Below, piece after piece: positions 1 through 6,110 of a stretch of DNA of 14,066 bases (position 1 is the stretch's first letter; each line of letters begins with the position of its first letter). This stretch comes from UMGS1663 sp963558185. Lineage in GTDB: Bacteria > Bacillota > Clostridia > TANB77 > CAG-508. The position numbers and the translations under genes were made by a program. The DNA lies in assembly GCA_963558185.1 (NCBI GenBank), contig CAUWFE010000032.1, positions 1 to 14,066 on the forward strand, given 5' to 3'. Under the pieces are notes generated by a model. That model did not search any database. It saw only the letters and a list, made by a program, of their open reading frames with translations, and was not told where the DNA came from.

Positions 1-163
1 CAGCCTCATCTGTTAATGTTCCTGCATTTTTAGCTTGCTCTAATATTCCATTTTGTCCTAGTACCATTGTTATGCTTACTGCTGCTAAAATAACCAAAAT
101 TACTATTGTTACTACCAAAGCTATTAATGTAATACCATTTTTTGTTTTAAATAACTTTTTCAT
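1..163 (-). CDS. Type IV pilin-like / pseudopilin-like protein, N-terminal part (runs off the window)
   Basis: The visible 54 residues begin MKKLFKTKNGITLIAL and continue with an unbroken hydrophobic helix of about 20 residues (V-V-T-I-V-I-L-V-I-L-A-A-V-S). A short basic leader, then G-I-T-L-I-A-L and the hydrophobic helix, resembles the class III (prepilin-type) N-terminus of pilins and pseudopilins. The family's usual F after the cleavage-site G is replaced by I, and the usual E5 by A, a variant often seen in Clostridia. The helix would anchor the protein in the membrane and pack it into a filament. Two ATGs are adjacent. AAGGGAGG lies 6 nt before the second (at 163) and only 3 nt before the first (at 166), so I chose 163. 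A promoter lies at 219-247. The C-terminal domain is outside the window, so the exact type (pilin, pseudopilin or other N-methylated surface protein) is open. Confidence 0.75.
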   Translation of the reverse strand, partial: MKKLFKTKNGITLIALVVTIVILVILAAVSITMVLGQNGILEQAKNAGTLTDEA

Positions 164-218
164 CATTTTCCTCCCTTGTTTCTATTTTGTTATTTTTATA
201 CAATTTTATACACTTTTA

Positions 219-247
219 ATTATACATTATCCGTTTGTTTAATTCAA
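219..247 (-). promoter_or_regulatory. Sigma-A-type promoter for the pilin-like gene
   Basis: On the minus strand TTGAAT (242-247) is followed after exactly 17 nt by TATAAT (219-224). This is a perfect -10 and a 5-of-6 -35 (consensus TTGACA). Transcription would start near 212 and leave a short AT-rich leader of about 50 nt before the start codon at 163. Confidence 0.7.
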
Positions 248-330
248 TTACATTTTGGTTACATTTATATTACAATTTTATTACATCTTTAACCATATGT
301 AAAAATATTTGCTTTACACACCATAGTTTT

Positions 331-381
331 AAAAAAATAAATAGTAGAATAATGTATATCATTTTAATTCTACTATTTATT
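331..381 (-). terminator. Intrinsic terminator downstream of glyS
   Basis: A perfect 15-bp inverted repeat (arms 336-350 and 367-381, 16-nt loop) lies about 80 nt downstream of the glyS stop. On the minus strand the 3' arm runs into a row of T residues (331-337 are A on the plus strand). The stem is AT-rich with few GC pairs, but its length and the T tract make it a good terminator candidate separating glyS from the pilin-like gene. Confidence 0.7.
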
Positions 382-462
382 AAATATGCTTAAATTTACT
401 TAGTATATTAATCACCCATATAAATTTCTTATTTTAACTTTATAACCCCTACTAAAGTTCAT

Positions 463-1848
463 TTAAAATTTTATTTTTTCTGCTATATATGAGTTTAATT
501 CTGAAATTTTTACTCTTTCTTGTTTCATTGTATCTCTATCTCTAATTGTTACACATCCATCTTCTAATGTATCAAAATCAATTGTTACACAATAAGGAGT
601 TCCTATTTCATCTTCTCTTCTATAACGTTTTCCTATACTTCCTGCTTCATCATAATCACACATAAAGTCTTGTGCTAATTGAGCATATACTTCTTGAGCT
701 TTTTCACTTAATTTTTTAGATAATGGTAATATTGCAACTTTGTATGGTGCTAAAGCTGGATGTAAATGTAATACTGTTCGTACATCTCCTTCTGCAATTT
801 CTTCTTCTTCATAACTATTGCATAAAAATGCAAGAGTAACTCTGTCACATCCTAAAGATGGTTCAATACAATATGGAATAAATTTTTCCCCTGTTTCTTG
901 GTCCATGTATGATAAGTCTTCATTAGAATGTTCTGTATGTTTTGATAAATCATAATTTGTTCTATCTGCTATTCCCCATAATTCACCCCAACCAAAAGGA
1001 AATGCGAATTCTATATCTGTAGTTGCTTTACTATAAAATACTAGTTCTTCTTTGCTGTGGTCTCTTAAACGTATATTTTCTTCTTTTATTCCTAAATCTA
1101 ATAACCATTTTTTGCAGAAATTTCTCCAATATTCAAACCATTCTAAATCTGTTCCAGGTTTGCAGAAAAATTCTAATTCCATTTGTTCAAACTCACGTGT
1201 TCTAAAAGTGAAGTTTCCTGGTGTTATTTCATTTCTAAAAGCTTTTCCTATTTGAGCAATTCCAAAAGGTAATTTTCTTCTTGTTGTTCTTAATACGTTT
1301 TTGAAATTTACAAATATACCTTGTGCTGTTTCTGGTCTTAAATATATTTGTGCTGTTGAATCTTCTGTAACTCCTTGGAATGTTTTAAACATTAAATTAA
1401 ATTTTCTAATATCTGTAAAGTTTTCTTTTCCACAGTTTGGACAAGATATATGATTTTCTTTCATATATGAAAGCATTTTTTCATCAGACCATCCATCTAC
1501 TACTTCATCACATCCATGTTCATGCATCCATTCTTCTATTAATTTATCAGCTCTGTGTCTTGTTTTACATTCTTTACAGTCAATTAATGGATCTGAAAAT
1601 CCGCCTACGTGTCCTGATGCTACCCATGTTTGTGGATTCATTAAAATTGCTGCATCTAATCCTACATTATATGGTGTTTCTTGTATAAATTTTTTTCTCC
1701 ATAGTTTTTTTACATTATTTTTTAATTCTACTCCTAATGGTCCGTAATCCCAAGTATTTGCAAGACCTCCATAAATCTCAGAGCCTGGATATATATATCC
1801 CCTTGCCTTACAAAGATTTACTACCTTTTCCATTGAATCTAGCGTCAT
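463..1848 (-). CDS. glyS: Glycyl-tRNA synthetase, alpha2 (single-chain) type
   Basis: Charges tRNA-Gly with glycine in the cytosol. The 461-residue protein is the single-chain dimeric class II enzyme, not the separate GlyQ/GlyS alpha2beta2 form. The N-terminus has the family block around GSEIYGGLANTWDYGPLG. Two Cys pairs (C91/C94 and C136/C139) form a likely zinc-binding insertion. Motif 2 is around residues 204-224 (FRNE...FRTREFEQME), and motif 3 around 329-340 (EPSLGCDRVTLA). The anticodon-binding domain begins near 366 (APYKVAILPL). I chose ATG at 1848 because AAAGGA lies 8 nt upstream of it; an in-frame ATG at 1857 overlaps that Shine-Dalgarno sequence and has no usable spacing. Expression is controlled by the T-box leader upstream. 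Codon use looks like that of the neighbouring genes. Confidence 0.97.
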   Translation of the reverse strand: MTLDSMEKVVNLCKARGYIYPGSEIYGGLANTWDYGPLGVELKNNVKKLWRKKFIQETPYNVGLDAAILMNPQTWVASGHVGGFSDPLIDCKECKTRHRADKLIEEWMHEHGCDEVVDGWSDEKMLSYMKENHISCPNCGKENFTDIRKFNLMFKTFQGVTEDSTAQIYLRPETAQGIFVNFKNVLRTTRRKLPFGIAQIGKAFRNEITPGNFTFRTREFEQMELEFFCKPGTDLEWFEYWRNFCKKWLLDLGIKEENIRLRDHSKEELVFYSKATTDIEFAFPFGWGELWGIADRTNYDLSKHTEHSNEDLSYMDQETGEKFIPYCIEPSLGCDRVTLAFLCNSYEEEEIAEGDVRTVLHLHPALAPYKVAILPLSKKLSEKAQEVYAQLAQDFMCDYDEAGSIGKRYRREDEIGTPYCVTIDFDTLEDGCVTIRDRDTMKQERVKISELNSYIAEKIKF

Positions 1849-1934
1849 AATAATCATCCTTTCTTTTTTAATTTATATATTGAAAGCAAGTTACACTTGT
1901 AAGTGTATTTTGCTCTACAAATATTTTTGTATAT

Positions 1935-1980
1935 AACAAAAAGCCCCTAACATAAGTAATTAAAAACTTATGTTAGGGAC
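1935..1980 (-). terminator. T-box-controlled terminator of the glyS leader
   Basis: Perfect 13-bp inverted repeat (1945-1957 with 1966-1978, 8-nt loop) followed on the minus strand by CTTTTTG. It lies just after the T-box sequence, where a T-box riboswitch ends transcription when tRNA-Gly is charged. Confidence 0.9.
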
Positions 1981-2166
1981 GAAAAATAATATCTATTTAA
2001 TAATTAAACTTTCCGTGGTTCCACCCTAATTGATAGAATTTCTATCCTCTTTTTATTAATATTACTTGCTCCAAAGCTCCCCATAGTTTGCTTATTACTA
2101 ACTTTCACCATATTGTTAGCTCTCTTATAAATAACCATAAACTATTTTTTCTTTTTCTTCACAATT
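1935..2166 (-). promoter_or_regulatory. T-box riboswitch (glycine) in the glyS leader
   Basis: The canonical T-box sequence AGGGTGGAACCACG is at 2014-2027 on the minus strand, about 35 nt upstream of the terminator stem. The bulge bases UGGA can pair with the tRNA 3' end UCCA. Bacterial tRNA-Gly carries U73, so the fourth base A fits a glycine regulator. A Stem I is visible: 2139-2145 pairs with 2083-2089 (ATAGTTT/AAACTAT), 2130-2134 with 2092-2096, and a distal hairpin CTAAC/GUUAG encloses a GGUG loop motif. I could not place the specifier codon securely. GG-rich bases next to Stem I at 2077-2082 are one candidate. Uncharged tRNA-Gly should stabilise the antiterminator and turn glyS on. Confidence 0.93.
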
Positions 2167-2172
2167 TATATT

Positions 2173-2201
2173 ATTTTATTCTCTTTTTTGGTAAATGTCA
2201 A
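2173..2201 (-). promoter_or_regulatory. Sigma-A promoter of the T-box-glyS transcript
   Basis: Perfect -35 TTGACA (2196-2201), 17-nt spacer, then -10 TAAAAT (2173-2178) on the minus strand. The start site near 2166 puts the whole T-box in the leader. The promoter lies between the end of spoIIIAH and the leader, so glyS is transcribed independently of the spoIIIA operon. Confidence 0.85.
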
Positions 2202-2230
2202 TACTTTTTATATATTTTGTCATTATAAAC

Positions 2231-2252
2231 AAAAAATTATTCATAATTTTTT
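2231..2252 (-). terminator. Weak hairpin at the end of the spoIIIA operon
   Basis: AAAAAATTA (2244-2252 on the minus strand) pairs with TAATTTTTT (2231-2239) across a 4-nt loop, immediately after the spoIIIAH stop codon. The stem has only A-T pairs and ends in T residues, so it is a possible but weak intrinsic terminator. Confidence 0.45.
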
Positions 2253-2254
2253 AA

Positions 2255-2932
2255 TTATTTTGTACTAATATGTACATTTTCTATTTCTACTTTTAATTCT
2301 CTTGTTACTATATTTTGAATTTGCGCTATCTGTTCTTGTGTTAGTTCCTTTGCTTCTATAATTACACTAACACTAACATCATTTACAAAAATAACTACAT
2401 TTTTAAAACCTTTATTTTGTATTAAATTTTCAGCTATCATAATAGAATTTTTTGTTGTATTAATATTTTTTATCTCATTTTGAGCTATACTTTTTTGGTC
2501 TGCTGATATTGTTTCATTTTCTAATATTTTTTGATAGCTTTCTATCATTTGAGAATACATAGTATCTCTCGATAATTTAGAAGATGTAAAATACTCATTA
2601 TTTGTAATATTATTTTCTACATTATTTGTTATATTATTTGTTACTTCATTTTGTATATTTTCTTTTGATTCACTACTTGTTTCTTGTATTTCATTATTTT
2701 GCACTATATTTTGAATTGTGTTTTGATTTATTTCATTTTCTTGCACCACATTATTGCTATTTACTAACTGTGCATCTCCTATTCCTGCTAATTCTAATAT
2801 TTCGTTTGCCTTTGATGAAGTTGGAATTGCTGAGTTTTGTTGATGCATAGATGTATAATTAAGATATCCTGCTGACACTAACATTAGAGCAATTACAAAA
2901 ATAATAATTTGATTTCTTTTTAATAATTTCAT
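2255..2932 (-). CDS. spoIIIAH: Stage III sporulation protein AH
   Basis: Mother-cell membrane protein whose outer domain forms a ring and joins forespore SpoIIQ across the intermembrane space, completing the SpoIIIA-SpoIIQ channel. The start is ATG at 2932, with AAAGG 10 nt upstream; a TTG at 2941 sits directly against that Shine-Dalgarno and is unlikely. The 225-residue protein has a short basic N-terminus, one membrane helix (about residues 8-25), then a long Asn/Gln/Glu-rich linker (about 40-115) with repeated N-N-x-x-x-N-N runs. The C-terminal domain contains the ring-building fold typical of SpoIIIAH (Q-K-S-I-A-Q-N-E-I then G-F-K-N-V-V-I-F-V-N-D). Length is close to the roughly 218 residues I recall for Bacillus subtilis. 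It is the last gene of the operon, with 27 nt between the spoIIIAG stop and its start. Confidence 0.92.
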   Translation of the reverse strand: MKLLKRNQIIIFVIALMLVSAGYLNYTSMHQQNSAIPTSSKANEILELAGIGDAQLVNSNNVVQENEINQNTIQNIVQNNEIQETSSESKENIQNEVTNNITNNVENNITNNEYFTSSKLSRDTMYSQMIESYQKILENETISADQKSIAQNEIKNINTTKNSIMIAENLIQNKGFKNVVIFVNDVSVSVIIEAKELTQEQIAQIQNIVTRELKVEIENVHISTK

Positions 2933-2959
2933 TTTTATCAAACCTTTCTAATTGTTAAA

Positions 2960-3586
2960 TTAATTTTGTTTCATTTCAAAAACTTGAATTTTATGAGTTG
3001 CAAGACCTGTTACAGCCTCTACTGCTTGTATTATATTTGTTTTTATTTCTACATTGCTTGCTCCTTCTGCAGTAATAATTGCTCCTTCTGCTATTGGTTT
3101 TATTATATTTTGTGTTATCAATTCTTTTTCTCCATTCACCTCTTGAAAAACAACTTCTTTTTTATTTGTGTTTTCACTAATTTTTCTATTTCCACCTCCT
3201 GAATCAGACTCCTCTGTATTACTGTTTTTATTATCTTCATTATATATTGGAACTGTTTTACTTGTTTCTGAATATGTAATCATTACACTTACATTTCCTA
3301 CTCCTTTTATTTGCTGTAAAATTTGTGATAAACGAATTTCTAAATCATTATCTGTTTTTGTTACATTATTATTTAATATATTCTCATTATTTTCTTTTGC
3401 TAATGTTTTGTTTATATTTTGAACTTTACTTTCTTCTTTTTTAGGATTCCATATTGAATTAATAATAAGAATGGTTACTATAAGTATTATGATAAATATT
3501 ACTAAATTTTCAATTTTTCTTTTATCATTTCCCTGTCCCTCTTTATTTAAATTACCTTTAAGCATTTGTAATTTTTCTTTTAGCAT
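2960..3586 (-). CDS. spoIIIAG: Stage III sporulation protein AG
   Basis: Ring-forming component of the SpoIIIA-SpoIIQ channel, anchored in the mother-cell membrane with its large domain in the intermembrane space. The 208-residue protein has a charged cytoplasmic N-terminus (about 1-26), one membrane helix (about 27-45), a linker rich in Asn and Lys, and the RBM domain from about residue 84 (LSQILQQIKGVGNVSVMITY). A low-complexity insert, ESDSGGG, follows the YNED segment. The C-terminus, with PIAEGAIITAEGASN and AVEAVTGLATHKIQVFEMK, is the family signature. A Shine-Dalgarno-like AAGGGA precedes the ATG at 3586. The gap from the spoIIIAF stop is 20 nt. Confidence 0.96.
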   Translation of the reverse strand: MLKEKLQMLKGNLNKEGQGNDKRKIENLVIFIIILIVTILIINSIWNPKKEESKVQNINKTLAKENNENILNNNVTKTDNDLEIRLSQILQQIKGVGNVSVMITYSETSKTVPIYNEDNKNSNTEESDSGGGNRKISENTNKKEVVFQEVNGEKELITQNIIKPIAEGAIITAEGASNVEIKTNIIQAVEAVTGLATHKIQVFEMKQN

Positions 3587-3606
3587 TTTCTTCCCTTCTT
3601 TCTTTT

Positions 3607-4227
3607 TTAATTTACTATAATGTTTTCTTCTTGGAGTCCATAATTAGAAGTTAATATTGCTTTAATTGCTTTTTTTTCTGGTTCATTTAATTTTCTTAAA
3701 TTCTCTATTTCTTTATCTTTATTTTCAATTGAAATATCAATTTCATTTACTTTATTAATATGTATTTCATTTACTTTTTTATTATTTTTACTTTCTCCTA
3801 TTTTTATCTTATCTTTCTTTGCTGTTATTTCAATTTGTTTAATTGAATACTCATTTGTATTTTTTTCAAGATAAATTTCTATATTTTCTATAATATATCC
3901 GTGCTCTTTTAGCTTATATTCCATATCTTTTTTTAAATTTTTAATATATATTTCTTCTATATTTTTCTCATTACTATTGTTTAAGTTAGTTCCAACTTCT
4001 ATCGAATCTAAATCTAATTCTTTCCAATATTTTTCTATATCTAAACTAAAATTTTCCTTTGATATATTCTTTATAACTGGTGATACTATTGTGAACATAA
4101 TATATATTCCTATTATAATTTTTATGTATTTTTGGTTATTTCCTTTTGGCAATATCATTTCTATAATTGTTGCAATTATAACTGCGATTACAATTCCTTG
4201 CACCCATGTATTAAAAAATTCTATCAT
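3607..4227 (-). CDS. spoIIIAF: Stage III sporulation protein AF
   Basis: Membrane component of the SpoIIIA complex with a ring-building-type domain facing the intermembrane space. The 206-residue protein has two N-terminal membrane helices (about 8-27 and 35-52) separated by a short loop with P-K-G-x-x-Q-K-Y-I-K, the family hallmark. A Lys/Glu/Asn-rich soluble domain follows. It contains IENIEIYLEKNTNEYSIKQI and ends in KAILTSNYGLQEENIIVN, also typical of the family. Length matches the roughly 206 residues I recall for Bacillus subtilis. AAGGAGG lies 6 nt before the ATG. It starts 53 nt after the spoIIIAE stop, behind a small hairpin. Confidence 0.93.
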   Translation of the reverse strand: MIEFFNTWVQGIVIAVIIATIIEMILPKGNNQKYIKIIIGIYIMFTIVSPVIKNISKENFSLDIEKYWKELDLDSIEVGTNLNNSNEKNIEEIYIKNLKKDMEYKLKEHGYIIENIEIYLEKNTNEYSIKQIEITAKKDKIKIGESKNNKKVNEIHINKVNEIDISIENKDKEIENLRKLNEPEKKAIKAILTSNYGLQEENIIVN

Positions 4228-4247
4228 GTAACTCCTCCTTTTGACTT

Positions 4248-4267
4248 ATAATAAGATTCCTTATTAT
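4248..4267 (-). other. Intercistronic hairpin between spoIIIAE and spoIIIAF
   Basis: Perfect 8-bp inverted repeat ATAATAAG / CTTATTAT with a 4-nt loop, in the 53-nt gap before spoIIIAF. It has no long T tract, so it more likely affects mRNA stability or processing than termination. Confidence 0.35.
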
Positions 4268-4280
4268 TTAATGCACAAAT

Positions 4281-5460
4281 TTATCTATACATCAGCCCAG
4301 AATTTGAAATTTTTACTACTAGAGTTACTCCTATTATTAATATAACAGCTATACTAAATAAAATTGCCAATAATATTTTAAATGTATCTGCCATTTGTTC
4401 TAATAACTTTATTACATTCCCTTCAGCAATAGGTTGGCATATTGCCGAACCGCAGGTAATATACACCCATTAATATAGTCAATTTAATAATTGGTAATAT
4501 ACAAATTCCTATAATTACAATTACACCAATTATTCCCACAGCATTTTTTAAAATTGATGTGCAACCAATTACGGTATCTACTGCATCTCCTAATATTTTC
4601 CCAACTACTGGAATAAAGCTAGAAACTGCTGCTTTTGTTGTTTTTGCCGTTAGTCCATCTACACTACTGCTTAAACTCCCTTCAATTGAAAGTAAGCCTA
4701 CAAATATTGTTAAAACTATTCCCATTGTCCATATGGCAGATGATTTAAAAAATTTTGATAATCTGTCGATTTGTACTCTATCAGATATTTTTGATATAAT
4801 TCCAAGTACTGTTGACACTAGTATTATTGGAATAATTATTTTGTTTATAAAGTTTCCTATAAAAGTAACTAAAAATAATAAAATTGGTTGCATCATATTT
4901 GCTGAAATTATACTTCCTGTTGTTAATACTAATGTTATTAATATTGGTATTAATGAATTTGAAAATCCTACTAAATTACTTATTGAATCTTTTACCATTG
5001 TAATTATGTCTGTAAAATTGCTCATCATTACTGTAACAATTAAAATATATTGTACATAATACACTATTTTAGAAATACTTTTATTTTCTAATCCATCTGT
5101 AATATTTTTTAATATACTATGAATAATAATAATTATTATAATTGTTCCAATTGTTTGTAGAGCTCCTATAAATTCACTTCCAAGAACTTTTAAGATGGAA
5201 TTACCTAATTTTTTGTTATCTATTTTTCCTGATATAGCAGAATTTAATAATTCAGAAAAATCTGTATCTTCAAAAACATCTTTTGTATATTTTTCTGCTT
5301 GTCCTATAAAATCGCTTATTCCTAAAGATTCTTTTTGCTCTTTTATGATGGATTCCGTATTTATATTTTCTTGTTTATTTTCTAAACCATATGTACACCC
5401 TGAAAGCAGAATAATATTTAATATACATAAAGCAATTATTTTTAGTATAATTTTTTTCAT
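4281..5460 (-). CDS. spoIIIAE: Stage III sporulation protein AE, split by a +1 frameshift at codon 337 (CGG)
   Basis: Polytopic membrane protein of the SpoIIIA complex. The zero frame runs 345 codons from ATG 5460 to a TGA at 4423-4425. The family's C-terminus continues in the +1 frame to a stop at 4281. Skipping one base at TAC CTG CGG TTC reads CTG GGT TCG GCA (L-G-S-A-I-C-Q-P) and gives 392 residues, near the roughly 399 I recall for Bacillus subtilis. The segment lost without the shift holds the QPIAEG motif and the last membrane helix. Residues 1-22 form a signal-like helix ending in a perfect lipobox, L-S-G-C22. The GLTAKTTKAAVSSFIPVVGK region is the family signature. I chose ATG 5460 because AAAGGAG lies 11 nt upstream. 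An earlier ATG at 5481 overlaps the spoIIIAD stop (ATGA) and lacks a ribosome site. Confidence 0.9.
4432..4455 (-). other. Candidate +1 frameshift site in spoIIIAE (CTG CGG T) with overlapping hairpin
   Basis: In the zero frame, CTG (4453-4455) is followed by CGG (4450-4452) and T. Omitting the C gives GGT in the frame that carries the rest of SpoIIIAE. The shift must occur between an in-frame TAA of the +1 frame just upstream and the zero-frame TGA at 4423-4425, and CGG falls inside that interval. Bases 4432-4451 form a quasi-palindrome: GGTT and GGCA (separated by one bulged C) pair with TGCC and AACC around a 3-nt ATA loop. The hairpin starts inside the CGG codon, closer than in classical downstream-stimulator arrangements. 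Confidence 0.6.
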
Positions 5461-5477
5461 CTTTTGCTTTTCTCCTT

Positions 5478-5865
5478 TCATGGTAGAATTTTTATAATTG
5501 TTTCTAATAAGCTTGATATAATTGGTATAGACATTGCGATTATCATTACCTTGCCTCCTAAGTCTACTTTGCTTGCTATTGCGGTTTCTCCTGAATCTTT
5601 ACAAATACTAACTGCAAATTCGGTTAATATTGCAATTCCTGTTATTTTTATGAGCAATGTCAAAAACTCCATGTTAAGAGTAGTTTTATTTGCTAAGTTT
5701 GTAAGCAAATCTATTATTGATGATATTTTATCAATGGACATTATTAAAATTATTGCACCTGCTATTATAGATACATAAATTGCAAATTCTGGTCTATATT
5801 GTTTTAATATAATTATTAATATTACCGCTACTAAACCCACACCGAATTATTTTTACAATATCCAT
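5478..5865 (-). CDS. spoIIIAD: Stage III sporulation protein AD, split by a +1 frameshift at codon 8 (CGG)
   Basis: Small polytopic membrane protein of the SpoIIIA complex. Translation from ATG 5865 (GAGG 8 nt upstream) reads M-D-I-V-K-I-I-R and then only 15 more codons to a TAG at 5794-5796. Omitting the C of codon 8 (ATT CGG T to ATT GGT) continues G-V-G-L-V-A-V-I-L through the rest of the gene to a TGA at 5478. The result is 128 residues, near the roughly 133 I recall for Bacillus subtilis, whose N-terminus (D/E-I-V-Q-I-V-G-L-G-L) aligns without a gap. The remainder shows the family block K-D-S-G-E-T-A-I-A-S-K and three to four membrane helices. A GTG at 5840 could begin a shortened protein, but no ribosome site precedes it and it would lose the first helix. 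The stop overlaps the first spoIIIAE ATG (ATGA). Confidence 0.9.
5841..5847 (-). other. Candidate +1 frameshift site in spoIIIAD (ATT CGG T)
   Basis: ATT (5845-5847) is followed by CGG (5842-5844) and T. The continuing frame begins with GGT (5841-5843). A TAA at 5847-5849 in the destination frame means the shift must happen at or just after ATT-CGG, which pins the site to within a few codons. The same arrangement, NNN CGG T, occurs at the break in spoIIIAE. Confidence 0.6.
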
Positions 5866-5887
5866 ATGTTTTACCTCGTTTCTACAT

Positions 5888-6082
5888 TTACAATCCAAAA
5901 ATTGTTCTGACACTATCAAATAATGTACTTATTTCTTTAATTACCATCGTAAGTACTATTACTAATCCTGCCAATGTTGTCATCATTGCTTGATCTTCTC
6001 TTCCTGCTCTTACTAGCACTTGATGTAATACTGCTACTAAAATTCCTATTGCAGCAATTTTAAATAATAAATCAATATTCAT
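5888..6082 (-). CDS. spoIIIAC: Stage III sporulation protein AC
   Basis: Small membrane component of the SpoIIIA channel with two membrane helices. As called it has 64 residues, MNIDLLFKIAAIGILVAVLH onward: helix 1 about 5-20, a short basic loop V-R-A-G-R-E-D-Q, helix 2 about 32-52, and an amphipathic tail ending R-T-I-F-G-L. The pattern and size match the family (about 68 residues in Bacillus subtilis, from memory). The start is ambiguous. ATG 6082 has GGGGGA 10 nt upstream, while ATG 6100 would add six residues (MGDFKS) but has no ribosome site. The gene begins 28 nt after the spoIIIAB stop. Confidence 0.93.
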   Translation of the reverse strand: MNIDLLFKIAAIGILVAVLHQVLVRAGREDQAMMTTLAGLVIVLTMVIKEISTLFDSVRTIFGL

Positions 6083-6110
6083 ACTTTTAAAATCCCCCAT
6101 TTTTACATAA

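Noticed and set aside
1849..1857. ATG at 1857 as the glyS start
   Set aside because: The Shine-Dalgarno AAAGGA directly abuts it; the ATG at 1848 has normal spacing.
4281..4466. A separate 61-residue gene starting at GTG 4466 between spoIIIAE and spoIIIAF
   Set aside because: It has no ribosome site and its sequence (QPIAEG then a membrane helix) is the missing C-terminus of SpoIIIAE.
4559..5059. Long open frames on the plus strand (also around 6789-7433 and 12718-13194)
   Set aside because: They lie opposite well-supported genes, have no recognisable domains, and reflect the low stop-codon density of complementary strands.
5478..5840. spoIIIAD starting at GTG 5840 as an ordinary shorter gene
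   Set aside because: No ribosome site precedes it. The expected N-terminus (M-D-I-V-K-I-I) with a good ribosome site lies directly upstream, one base out of frame.
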